This document shows, piece by piece, positions 25,501 through 35,903 of a stretch of 64,000 nt of DNA (within the stretch, counting starts at the first letter, position 1; each line of letters opens with the position of its first letter). Source of the DNA: Penicillium oxalicum (taxonomy: Eukaryota > Ascomycota > Eurotiomycetes > Eurotiales > Aspergillaceae); NCBI RefSeq assembly GCF_001723175.1, contig NC_064652.1, positions 1,736,001-1,800,000 of the forward strand. The letters are read 5' to 3'. Made by a program: the position numbers and the translations under genes. The notes beneath the pieces were generated by a model. It made no database searches. It was given only the letters and a program-made list of their open reading frames with translations, and was not told the DNA's origin.

Positions 25501-26145
25501 GATAGCAAGAGTCTGCGACTGGAAGAATTTCTGCGTCGCCGGTCTCGACTTCAGCGAGTGGAGGAAGCGGTGCGCCGGAATACCGTGATCGGCTTCTTCG
25601 ACACCCTTTACTGGTCACGCGAATTCCGCCGCGCCCTCGAGCGCAAGAAGTCCGGCCGCATGACCGCTGTGCCGCAGTTCACGGTTCCCGAGATTTATGT
25701 GGAGGATCCGGTCGAGGAAGACGCCGAGGAGCACGCCCCCGGTGCCATGACCCCACAGAATCCGATCGACGCCGACCCGCCATTGCCGCCCATGCTCTCC
25801 CCTGCCTCGACCTCCCGGAGGCGAGCAGAGTCGGGCGCCAGTGGACGTCGCGCCGACCTGCCACGTTTAGATACTAGCTTTGGAGGTCGCACATCCGGGG
25901 CGAGCACGCCCACTGAGTGGTCCAGTATCAGTCCGTCGCGCACTCCCCGTCGACTATATGGGGAGCGGGATTCGTTTGAGACGAATGAGCGGGACGAGTC
26001 AGTTCCACGGGCGGACCACTCACGTCAAAATAGCGGTATCAGTGTTCAGGATGTGATGGATTCTCTTGACAATTCCGCGTGGGGTGAAAGTATTCGACGT
26101 AGCTTCACACAACGGCGATCCGGTGACCGAACGAGTGAACACTGA
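19567..26145 (+). CDS. CCH1: High-affinity voltage-gated calcium channel Cch1
   Basis: The pore-forming plasma-membrane calcium channel that acts with Mid1 in low-calcium growth, stress and polarised growth. Exons 19567-21186, 21274-25035 and 25135-26145 (introns of 87 and 99 nt); 2130 residues. Seen: a disordered Ser/Arg-rich N-terminus of about 315 residues, then four six-helix repeats with pore segments at about residues 666 (SSNTFTD), 929 (SSENWTD), 1400 (SQEGWID) and 1686 (CGEGWNE). An EF-hand-like segment, FDPNGTGYISKEQF, follows the last helix and straddles the end of exon 2, and a long disordered C-terminus follows. The filter residues are N/E/E/E instead of the animal E/E/E/E set. 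Only helix repeats 2-4 show clear Arg/Lys-spaced S4 segments (RILRVYRFVLAF, KALRALRLLN). Length matches fungal Cch1. Confidence 0.97.
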
Positions 26146-28509
26146 GGCCCGTTTCCTTTTTTTTTTATTCTTCCCTCCGCCCATTCTCATCTCTTGCAGT
26201 GTCGGTGTCGCCACCCTCAGGGAGGATCCTCATGCACCTTGAGTCTCTTTTTTTTTCTTTTGCCTCGAGACGACCTAGGCGTTTGTCAACAACCGCATGG
26301 GCGCGGGGTTATAGGAGTGACGAGGAATGATCGCGCCTTGATCAAGCGTTGCCTACTCTTTTATGACTTTAGCATTTCTTTTCTGTTTGTCCATTTCTGC
26401 CCACTTTAGACCTCGTTCTTCATTGCATATATCTTAGACCTTGCCGGCTGATCCCTTCCAATGGGATTTTCTCCTCGCCCTCCTTGCCCCTCTGTGCATT
26501 TCCAAGGCGATTCCACATCCTGGGGCTAGTGTTGTTGTTTTTTTTCCCTTGGCGTGGTATTCAGTGCTTCGAGCTACTTCACACACACCAGCGTCACTTT
26601 ACCCTTCACACTTTGTTGGGAGCCATTGCTTCTACCGTTGCATTGCAAGGACCGTGGGTCGACAGCCCATCTCCCGTCACAGTGGAATACTCAGTCCGTA
26701 GTACCGATCCACTCTTGATACATCCGCTTCAAACACTTTACTTGTGGTGACAAATTTGGTTTTCTGTTCCTCTCGGCTTGCAAGACCATTTCCCAATTGA
26801 TTCTGGATATTGATATCCTGGTGAAGATGGAGCAAGATTGGTTGCTCGTATCAGGCCAGTCCGGGGGGTTTATATTATTGTTCAGTGAAGAACGAGGCCC
26901 TTCCTTCGAGGCTGCATGAGTGGATCTTCATTATCGACTAGTACGGCGATGTGGACCTGGTCAGGGACCAGGGGGCAATTGACCTCGGCCTGCACGTCCC
27001 GTCTGAATGGTCAGATGGACTCCACTGGAGTGCATCTATTGAAGGAATAATGGCAGTGATCATTAGGCTCTTGAGTCACAGAAGGAGGTGACAAGTGGAA
27101 GTGGTACTGCATGTACGACTACGATTACTCTTACTCATGTCCTGATAGTACATTGGTGACCTCCAGTCCTGCAAGTGTCTGGTACCATTGGCTCCTTTCA
27201 TGCAAAGCAACCAAGCCGCCCATCGTGCCTTTTCCAAAGTCCCGTGCATAGACCACCGTCTCCTGGCCATTGCACTATTGGATCCCTCCCTGAGGAGGAG
27301 GCTCCATGTCGTATGAAGCTACTGGTGATCCAACGACCCTAGCCTTGGCGAATGGTCATTACTACTGCTCTTCAAGGAGGCAGTACCGTCGATTCGAGAT
27401 CGACTTGTATCGGATACCGTGTGCATTCATAATGAGATACATACAACACCCGGTACCTGGTACCTCAAAGTACTAGTACGTCCCACGCAGAAGGTCAACC
27501 CGGACCTGATCCTGGAGCCACAGTACTTAGTAAGTACTACTTACTAAGTACGACTTGGTACCATTCAGTAGTCATGAGAGGCGACTGCTCAGCGTATGTA
27601 GTTCAATGTACTCATGGGCAATGGTACACCATCACTGTCGAATAGGGTTGGAACCACACGTCCCACGTTTCAAGTCTTTCTCCCCCACCGGTTCTGTCAC
27701 CACGCCTCCTTCTACCCCTGGATTCCTTTGCTTTGGGTGATTTCCTCCCCAGGTGATGAATCATGCACGCGGGACAATGAATCAATTCCAAGGCTTGGAT
27801 ATGGCAACTGAATTGTCTGGGACACGCCCTTCTGCTTGCGGGCCGACACTCGGTGCTCATCAAGGGGATTGTTCAGGATTGTTCACAACGTCCCGACGCC
27901 AACGCCCGATTGTCCTCGACAAGTCAAACTTTCCGCATGCGGCGTGCTCTTTCATCCGCATTGGGGTCGACCTTTCATCGATGATTTGATGATTCCGAAG
28001 ATCCCCGTGTCTCAAACGCTCCCTGCAGCTATCCTTGCAGTCGATTTCCCTTTCTGGTCGGGGAGGCAGCGCACCCTCTTGGGCCTCTCAGTCCTTGGTG
28101 TGGCCGCTTGATTCATATTTCATCATGTCTTGCGCGCCTGCTTCTGACGAGACTCCATCTCTTTCAGCCTTCAGACATCGTCGGGTCTGTTGCCCTTCTC
28201 ATTGTCAATTGACTACTCCTCCTGATCAAGGAAGCCCACAACAGCATCACTTGGGCCCTTTCTGGTCCCTCTGCCGTCGCGTCTTAGGCATCAGACACAC
28301 ACTAGGGAAATAAAAAAGGGAAAAGGACAAAGAGAGCTCCAATTCTGTCGGCCATCTTCAAGACCACCCCTTCTTCTTCATTATTTTCGATCATCGCCGC
28401 GGTCAAATTGAAAACATCAAAAGATCCAAGAACAAAAGCCCAAGGAAAGGTAGAACAACGACAACAGACCTCTTCCGAACATCGCGAAGAACAATCTCTC
28501 ACCTACATC
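26146..28509. other. Intergenic, CCH1 3' UTR to hypothetical gene
   Basis: 2.4 kb with no supported gene. The first 250 bases contain T runs typical of a 3' UTR. Between 27,430 and 27,570 GTAC-containing motifs cluster, including a perfect 29-nt palindrome. Open frames up to about 90 codons have no recognisable similarity. The last 200 bases are the likely leader of the next gene. Confidence 0.5.
27523..27551. repeat. Perfect 29-nt palindrome
   Basis: Arms of 14 nt (27523-27536 and 27538-27551, GTACTTAGTAAGTA and its exact complement) surround a single C. Neighbouring sequence carries further GTACC/GGTAC elements (27450-27480, 27555-27561). Confidence 0.92.
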
Positions 28510-29193
28510 ATGAATTCCACCCTGCAACAATTTCCCCTTCCGCCTTTCTCACCTCTCAACATCAACACCCATTCCAACACCTACAACTCCTCATCCTCCC
28601 GACGTCCATCCAGCCAGACCTCCAGCACACCCAGCTCACGAACCACCTCGCCGCCCGCTTCACCAACCTTCACTCTGCGTCGGCGTCACCAGCTCACCAG
28701 CCAGGCCTCCCCACACCATCTCTTCAATCTCTCCTTCCACCCAACCGCCTCTTCCATCGCTACCAACCCTGGAAATGAATACCGGCCTCTCCATACTGTG
28801 GAGAATCACCATGACGACTTCCACGGGAATGCACAGTATTCTATCAACTCATCGCGCGGGGACGTGAGCCGTCCCCCGACTTCAGTCCTCCGTGGTCGAT
28901 CCTCTCTGATGGTCCTCCGACGACGCCCTTCGGCTGTGGACCGGGCCTTGAGTGAGGAACGATATCGTTGTGATGAGGATGCGATCGAGAGGCAAGGGTT
29001 GAATCTCATGGAGCCTCGGCCCGTGGATATGCAATTGCCCATCAGCATGTTGACGGGGGAGACGAGCTTGTTCCACTGTCGGTCTCCGTCCGCATCCAGT
29101 GCTCAATCAGAGCTAGATGGTCTCTCGGCCCCGGCTCAACACCCTCGCTTTGTGATGGGGGGCATCTTTGAAGTCATGGAGGGCCGAGCATAG
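28510..29193 (+). CDS. Ser-rich hypothetical protein
   Basis: A single-exon open frame of 227 residues from ATG 28510. I do not recognise a domain. The first 60 residues are rich in Ser, Pro, Thr and Asn (low complexity, probably disordered), followed by TFTLRRRHQLTSQ, then two Arg-rich Ser motifs (SVLRGRSSLMVLRRRPSAVD) that look like basophilic kinase sites, and a more ordered C-terminus ending FVMGGIFEVMEGRA. No signal peptide or membrane segment. An in-frame ATG at 28408 would add 34 residues (KTSKDPRTKAQGKVEQ...), but the sequence there is A-rich like a leader, so the later start is preferred. The uninterrupted frame and CT-rich upstream sequence support a real gene. Confidence 0.55.
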   Translation: MNSTLQQFPLPPFSPLNINTHSNTYNSSSSRRPSSQTSSTPSSRTTSPPASPTFTLRRRHQLTSQASPHHLFNLSFHPTASSIATNPGNEYRPLHTVENHHDDFHGNAQYSINSSRGDVSRPPTSVLRGRSSLMVLRRRPSAVDRALSEERYRCDEDAIERQGLNLMEPRPVDMQLPISMLTGETSLFHCRSPSASSAQSELDGLSAPAQHPRFVMGGIFEVMEGRA

Positions 29194-29232
29194 CCTGTTG
29201 ATCTCCTTTGCGGCAGCCTCGGAAGTGCCGAA

Positions 29233-29249
29233 AGAGAGAGAGAGAGAGA
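29233..29249 (+). repeat. (AG)8 microsatellite
   Basis: AG dinucleotide run 40 bases after the stop of the Ser-rich hypothetical gene. Confidence 0.85.
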
Positions 29250-29609
29250 TCCCCTGGTGTTTTTTTTTCTCTTCATTTACATTTCGAATGTCGATGGAGA
29301 CAACTTGCTTTGCAAGAAGAAGCAAAGAAAAGACGGAAAAAAACCGCGATCTTATGGTCGCGTGCTATCGTTTAGCATTTTGAAAGTTTATCAAAGATGG
29401 AGTAAGACTTGCAGGAATTATGCGAGTGGTTTTATTTTCGAGATTGGGGCATAACCAGACAGGGCTCAGTTGTACAAAGGGGAAAGGGACCAGAAGCTGG
29501 ACTGATATATGAATGGGATCGATTGAATCTTTCAATTTGAATAGACTTTGTTGGTTTTTGCACAAAACAGTTGGCTGAATCGAAATACAAGATATACACC
29601 GTCTTCTCA

Positions 29610-29625
29610 CTCTCTCTCTCTCTCT
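29610..29625 (+). repeat. (CT)8 microsatellite
   Basis: CT dinucleotide run followed by a C/T-rich stretch, intergenic. Confidence 0.85.
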
Positions 29626-29890
29626 GCCCCCCCTCCTCCCTCCCAGTAGCGTTCCAAGGTCCAAGGCATTATTATGCATTTATGTGTCACCCAAGTCACC
29701 ATGCAAAACTTTGGATGTTCCACCTGTCGCCAGTCATAACCAGACAGATTGAATGGATCAGTCTCGAAAAGGTCTATGTGAGCTGATAGGTCTCAGGCGG
29801 AGACTCACACAAGTGTGGTTCTGGATGAGTACATCCAACTTGTACTGTAGAGGACTGCAGTGGCTGGCGGATAAGGCAGACCGTATTAGA

Positions 29891-29933
29891 ATACAAGTTA
29901 CATAGTACGTTACCGTATAGTGTAAACTTGTAT
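29891..29933. repeat. Inverted repeat, 9-bp arms
   Basis: ATACAAGTT at 29891-29899 is the exact complement of AACTTGTAT at 29925-29933, with a 25-nt spacer. It could form a hairpin; chance occurrence is possible in AT-rich sequence. Confidence 0.6.
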
Positions 29934-30630
29934 CTTCCAAATTTACATTACAATATTCGTTATCAGACTTTTTCAGTAGTGATTATTACATTGCTGGCCT
30001 TAGGCCTATACTATGATATTATCATGGCATATCGATATGTCAATACCTTCCAGATTCCGTAAATCGTAAACGAAAGTACATTCCTGATTTGGTTGAGTTC
30101 AATGTCCACTTCCGCTTCTCATTTCAAAACATAGGTAGGACTTTCTTGTATCTACACCAAAAAAAAAGGATATTCATACCAAACGACTTTCTCGACATAA
30201 TCCAGGCGGGTCCGTGTCCTTGTTTTAGGGAAAATAAAAAAAAATAAACATAAACTCAGTTCTGACGAGGAAAAATCAATGATATGAAGAGATCATGATG
30301 CAGGTGCCGTTTATGCTCGCTGAGTCATCATCTCAAGTCGTCGGACTCGGGACCGGGGGGAGGGGGTATCATAAAGCCAAGGCTTCTGGAAGAATAGATA
30401 GGATGCAAGGATAGTAATCAAAATGCAGACGTACAGATGCTCATCGCTCAAGGTATGCAAAAGGTGGGATGGACAGAAATGAAACAAAAGGCTGCAGTAA
30501 TCCAGTGAGAGAGAAAGCACACGCTAGTCGCGGAGAATAGAAAGGAAGCTGTACATTGCGAAGTGCATTTGCTGCTTTTGGCCAGTCCATTCGCTTCGGA
30601 TTCTGGGTTCGCAGTGCCCACGCCATCTGC

Positions 30631-32379
30631 CTAGCCGGTGTTCTTGCCCTTTTTGCGGCTATTCGGCCATAACTGGCCCCGGCAATTGGGTTCGCCACAG
30701 AGACATTTGACGGCGTTGGGGTCAATCTGCTTGGATCCGTCCCAATTGGGGTGGTAATCAAAGGTCAATTCCTCTCTGGCCGGGATATCACGCACGGCAA
30801 AGAATCCGAGGTAGTAGAGCCGCGGATCGGCAAGGCGATTCACCGACACGGGGATGATCTTGCAATTTGGGTTGCACGAGTGATTGATAAAGCGGGAAGC
30901 ACCGCCAAATTTGAGACTGTCGACCACATAGCAACCCTCGTGGGAGAGGTGGCTCTCCCCTTCGGCGATGAACCAATCCAGACTGAAGAGATAGGAAGGT
31001 TGATTTTCACGAGCCGCCTCGCGGGCATCGGCGTCTTCCGTGGTCAACACTTCCCCCCAGTAGCAATCAATGAATTGGCCTGCAACCAGGGGCTCGAGGC
31101 TTCGCAGACCCAGCCCACGCTTGCCCGTATGAAAGACCTCGAGACGGACCTGGCGGCCACGCTGCACCACATGATTCCAGCAATCGTGTCCGGCACAGGA
31201 ACACCGAGAACTGCACTCGGAGATCATGGCTTTGCGGTCCATAAAGTCCTTGCGCAGCACGATCGTGCCAGAGGGCTGGCGCTCATAGGCTACGATGAGC
31301 TCATCAGATTCGAGCTCTTCCACCAGGCATCTGCACGTTTGCGGATCACACTCATGTCCGCAGTCGCACCCGGTGAGAAAGTCGTCGGCGGCGGGTTCCA
31401 CACCAGGGCCGAGGCGATAATCCCCAATGAAGAAAAAGTTGGCGGACAGGGCTGCCAGTCGTTCATCATCGACATCGAATCGAGTCTCGGGCCCACCACT
31501 GATTCGCTTCAGCTTTTTGCGGTGCTTCTTGCGCAAAAACTTGGCAATCGAAGATGAACTCATGGGCTCTTGGCTCTGCAGCTCCGGAGTCGGGCTCCCA
31601 GGTGATCGACGGACCGTCGACGGAGGTGGAGGAGCGGGTTTCTGGACAGAGAAAGCCTGTACCTTTTTTGAAGGCCCCGGCAGCGCGGGCACAGTCATGG
31701 TAAATGGGACCAGTCGTTTATTGGGGGGTGAAGGAGGCACATTCGGATATGCGCGCAGTCTGCTCTTGGCCTTTTCTTCCTGTCCGATGGGGAAATACTT
31801 CTCATTGAGCCCCGTGAATTCCACTTGTGCAGGCGCAGTGAATCGATCGATTTGCACAGCCGAGGGGGATGGAGGAATCACAACGCTCACGGCCCTAGAC
31901 ACACCATCCTGACCTTGTGGACTCGGCGTGCGGAGGAGACTATGCATGGGCCTTTTCCCCAATGCCTTAGCACTCGTGGAGTTGGAAACAGATCCAGTGC
32001 CTTCCCGAATCTCGGTCGAATGAGCGCAATTGATCGCCACAGGCTCCTGTTCAGAGCCTTCAACTGCCGGACTCTTTCGTTTGCGCGGAATGAAAGTGGA
32101 GAGCGACCAAGACGTGCGCTCGCTGTCCGTACTTTTATCCGGAGTCGCTTTTTGAGTGTCCAGAGACACGGGGACTGCGGTCCTAAACGCAGATGGAGCA
32201 ACCAGGCCCGCATGCTCAGGGTTACTGGGGGCTAGCTTTTGCGGGCTAAATGAGGGTGCTCTGTGAGCTAGTGTGGACACAAAGGTGGCTTGGTCATTGC
32301 TCGGCTCTGGCTTCACATTTGGACATCCAGAGGGCTGTGTCAACATGTTAGCCACGGACTGAAAACAAGCCAATTGCAT
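30631..32379 (-). CDS. clrD: Histone H3 lysine-9 methyltransferase (ClrD/DIM-5/Clr4 type)
   Basis: A SET-domain enzyme that methylates H3K9, the mark read by HP1 in heterochromatin and, in Aspergillus, linked to silencing of secondary-metabolite clusters. Single exon as read, 582 residues. Seen: a disordered Pro/Ser-rich N-terminus of about 290 residues with no chromodomain, a Cys-rich pre-SET zinc region from about residue 335 (CDCGHECDPQTCRC ... CSSRCSCAGHDCWN), SET motifs KRGLGLRSLEPL, SRFINHSCNPNC (near residue 497) and ELTFDYHPNWD, and a post-SET CLCGEPNCRG. All cofactor and zinc residues are present. The start is uncertain: MLTQPSG, eleven codons in, is an alternative. The gene lies beside a 3.5 kb gene-free AT-rich gap. 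Confidence 0.94.
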   Translation of the reverse strand: MQLACFQSVANMLTQPSGCPNVKPEPSNDQATFVSTLAHRAPSFSPQKLAPSNPEHAGLVAPSAFRTAVPVSLDTQKATPDKSTDSERTSWSLSTFIPRKRKSPAVEGSEQEPVAINCAHSTEIREGTGSVSNSTSAKALGKRPMHSLLRTPSPQGQDGVSRAVSVVIPPSPSAVQIDRFTAPAQVEFTGLNEKYFPIGQEEKAKSRLRAYPNVPPSPPNKRLVPFTMTVPALPGPSKKVQAFSVQKPAPPPPSTVRRSPGSPTPELQSQEPMSSSSIAKFLRKKHRKKLKRISGGPETRFDVDDERLAALSANFFFIGDYRLGPGVEPAADDFLTGCDCGHECDPQTCRCLVEELESDELIVAYERQPSGTIVLRKDFMDRKAMISECSSRCSCAGHDCWNHVVQRGRQVRLEVFHTGKRGLGLRSLEPLVAGQFIDCYWGEVLTTEDADAREAARENQPSYLFSLDWFIAEGESHLSHEGCYVVDSLKFGGASRFINHSCNPNCKIIPVSVNRLADPRLYYLGFFAVRDIPAREELTFDYHPNWDGSKQIDPNAVKCLCGEPNCRGQLWPNSRKKGKNTG

Positions 32380-35300
32380 GTTAGCCGCCAGTTAGACGAC
32401 GAGTGTGCAATATAGGAAAGGTGAGAAAGAGAAAATGAAAAAAAAAGAGGAGAGAAAATGAAATAAGAAGGGAAGAGATCTTCTTGCTATGTACTTGAGC
32501 ATGCGTGGAGGCGTAGAGAGATAAGCCGTATCTGACTCGATGCACGTCGGAGTGAGCACGCGACTGTTATTTCAGTCGAGGGCTCAAATTGGACATCAAG
32601 GTGATCAGGCAAGGGCGAACCGAGGATGGTGTGGACAAGAAGGAAGAAGCACCAAGGAAGAAGGAAGATGGCAGAGTGAACAAAGGCGAGCAGGTCCCGA
32701 GCAAAGAAAGCTCAACGCGAGCAAAGTTTGCTCGGTCAAACTGGACGAGACCCGAGGAACTGATTTAGGAACGCATAGGACCAACTGCCAACTGCAGGGG
32801 TATCGTGCCGAAAGGTATGTCGATTTGTGGGTCTGACCCGATCACACATTTCTCTCCATATGTTGAGGTGCTTTAGAGTCAACTCCCGCAGAAACACATT
32901 TGATCTGTCCCCAGCTATTGCGGAGATGCGACCGAGTTGCTCTGTAACCAACATGGACATAGAGAAGCAACACAAAGGAGAACAAAGCCAAGGTAGGGTG
33001 AATAGAGAGGGAGGAGGAAAACAGCCGGTGAGATGGAGGATCACAAGAAAAATAAAGACTATCTTCAACTTACCGGGGGTAGATGTGAATCTTTCATTTC
33101 AACATCATCTTCATCGAGGGTCAGATCGATAATCTGTGGATATCTAGAACCCGTGGCCGCCCAAGGCGCCGCGAGCCCCTGCATCATAACTTCCAGATCC
33201 AGAGGCCCGGGGTCTGTCAGGCAAAGAAAGAGAGCGCCAGCTTTCCTTCACCACGGCTCTAGAAATTTCGTAGACGTATATAATCGATCACAATAGTCCC
33301 TGGTAGAGCCGATTATGGCTTCGATAGGCCGCAAGAGGTTACGTGGAGGATGTTAGCGCTCAATAAAGGTAGCGAGCTGACTCAACCTCGATCGGTTCTA
33401 GGAGTCAAGATTGAAGACGGGAGAGTCGCGAACCTCCCTATCGGAAGGAGACCTTGGGAGTCAAGGCCAAGCACGTCCACAGTCACACGCTTCAACGTGA
33501 AAAATTGCAGTCAAACAGTAGCGCGACACATGGAAACACCTAATCGTTGCGCAAATCAGGTTTCAGGTGCTATCGCGCCCTCGAGGTTTTAATTGTTCAA
33601 GCCAGGAAGTGGAGGGAGGGGGGCGCTCGGTATTACCGAGTCGCCGTATTGACAAGTCTAGAAGTCAAAAATTGCCCGATCAGCAGTGGAAAGTGATAGG
33701 GTCGTCAAGGTCAAAATATTGTGGGAAGGAGATAGAGGTCAGCTACGCGCAAGATAAATGAAGAAATGAATGGGCTAATTGCAAATGATAAATGTTACGT
33801 TGAATCTTAACCTTCTGACGCGGCGCCCACCGCCTACGCGACCTGAAAGAATCACATCACTCACCAATCAGCAGCACGATATGAATTACGTAAGTAAGAT
33901 ATGCTTAGTAATCATTTCTATCTCGTACGGTACGAGCACGTCACGGTGTTTGATTACAGATGGAAGGAATACGTCCGGTTGATTATTTAGATTTTATCTT
34001 CTATATACTGTTGCAAGTGCAAGCAGCAAATGATTCTAGCAAAAGCTTTGGCTGAGACCGTTTGGCCTATTGGTAAACCATGCGAGCAACAGCGCGGGTA
34101 ATCTTAGAGACACTCCCGGTCACGAATTGGTGGGGTCTAATACTCAAACCCTATATCTTATATCTAATCTTCTAGCAATGACCTCATCTTCTCTTATATA
34201 TAGGTCTCTCTCAGGGAGTGAATAACTTTAGACCAACCCTTAGGCTTTGGACACTTCCTAGTCTGATATATATCTTCTTCCTAGGGTACCAGCGGGGGCC
34301 GACCGGAAAAGAAGCGCCTATGTCAAAAAGAGAATGGGGACCTAAGAATTGTCTGCGTCCGAAAATAAATTACCAGGTGACCTTCTTCTTACACTACACA
34401 ACTCCATAGCAAGTTGTCCATCTTGAGCAAACATCGCTACATTAAATGCGTAAGATGCGGACAGTCGCGAGTGGCGGCTTTTCCAGGCTCTCCCTTTCAT
34501 TTGCAAAAAACTTCAAAACACGGTAATGTATCGGTATAGGCTTTGGATATCTACCAGTAATACAACAATCCGACTAAGATTCTGTCGGGTTATGAGCTCT
34601 ACGATTTACTAGAAATTTGAATTTGACTAGTAGCTAGGGGATATTCACTCTAATATAGTAGGCGGTGAAGAAGGCGGATACTGAAAATCATTCGAATTGT
34701 GAATTTTTTATTTTTCTCAATATACCCGGGGTAAGGAAGTGTATCATAACTGTCATATACATCGATCTCTAGCGAAACTTAGTAACCGGATCAAATTTAA
34801 CCGCAAATTCTCTAACCAGAGGTATCGCCGCACTATTTGCTTATCATTTATTTGTTTTTTTCTGTGGTCCGTATATACTCACAGCCCGTTCACCCTAGTA
34901 TCCAAGAAGAGTTCCATGTTCTTCTCTATTCGTAACCTTGGTAACAGATGCCTGGATCACTAATGATCTAGCTCGTGTCTGGACAACAGTGGGTTGGTCT
35001 GCATGCTCACAGATGGATAGAAGCTCGCTCGGATTCTAGAATATAACTTCTGTTCGCCGTTGACCGGGCAAGGACTGAAGAAGATGTTGTGTCATGATTC
35101 TGCCATGTCAGCCTACATGGGCACGGCTACTTTTTTGAATGAGGTCCAGATCCGCGAGACTGGCGGGCTAAGCCCTAGGTACTTTCTGAGAGTGACATGA
35201 TGGACACTCTGCCATCGAATTCAGCAAAATGGCATAATCAAAAGCCTGCCCGTTTGGATAGATAATTCGAGAGAAATTGTGAGTCTTGGACATTCTCATT

Positions 35301-35903
35301 GTCTGCGGCCGATACCAGGCCCTTCCACATTCTGTAATGGATCCCAGTCAGCTTCCATCATTGCGGCTAGCATGCTTATCTCGAGCCCTCGAATCCTCAT
35401 TCAACAGAGCTCATTGGTTGCATGTTGAATTGGTGGAAAGTGTTGATATATGAATGAAGATTAAAGACTTGTAAACCTACTTCATCGTGTAGAACTGAGA
35501 CACACGTCTAACAGCTAATCATCGGAAAATCATAAGGAGACAGACACAGGATGGCCATAGGTATTGATTATCTATGAATAAGGATGCTGATCGGATAAAG
35601 GAGGCTAATACATAGAGGTATGTGGACACAAAAAGGGCGAATTTAAACATGGGAAGGTATGCGCAGAGCAATGACACGGCTGGATAAGCCGCGGTGGAAT
35701 GTACCATGGGGGAGAAAATTGCAGAAAAAAAAAGATAAAAGGGGTGGTAGCTCCATCAAACAAAAAATAATATCCAAAGAAAAAGCGGTGCTGGAACCAT
35801 AGGATCCTCTCTCTTAACTGAATGATTTTGTATGTTCATCACAAATTATTCCACGTGGAATCACCTAGTCGTCAGTAAAGGCTGGCGGCAATGCTCTGCC
35901 ACA
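32380..35903. other. Gene-free 3.5 kb gap upstream of clrD
   Basis: The first 900 bases next to clrD are purine-rich and probably its promoter and leader. From about 33,750 to 35,800 the sequence is AT-rich with stops in all frames and no open frame above about 80 codons. It may be a decayed mobile element, but I can identify no terminal repeats or protein remnant. The last part would hold the KIN1 3' UTR. Confidence 0.5.

Larger units (their letters stand above)
29194..30630. other. Convergent gap with simple repeats
   Basis: 1.4 kb between two convergent stop codons. It contains an AG run (29233-29249), a CT run (29610-29625) and an inverted repeat (29891-29899 with 29925-29933). AT-rich from 29,880 to 30,300. 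No coding sequence is supported. Confidence 0.55.

Noticed and set aside
30751..31557. 268-codon open frame antisense to the H3K9 methyltransferase
   Set aside because: Lies opposite the SET and pre-SET domains; a shadow.
34020..34420. Possible LTR or tRNA-like sequence in the clrD-KIN1 gap
   Set aside because: No paired terminal repeats, no cloverleaf and no B box could be found.
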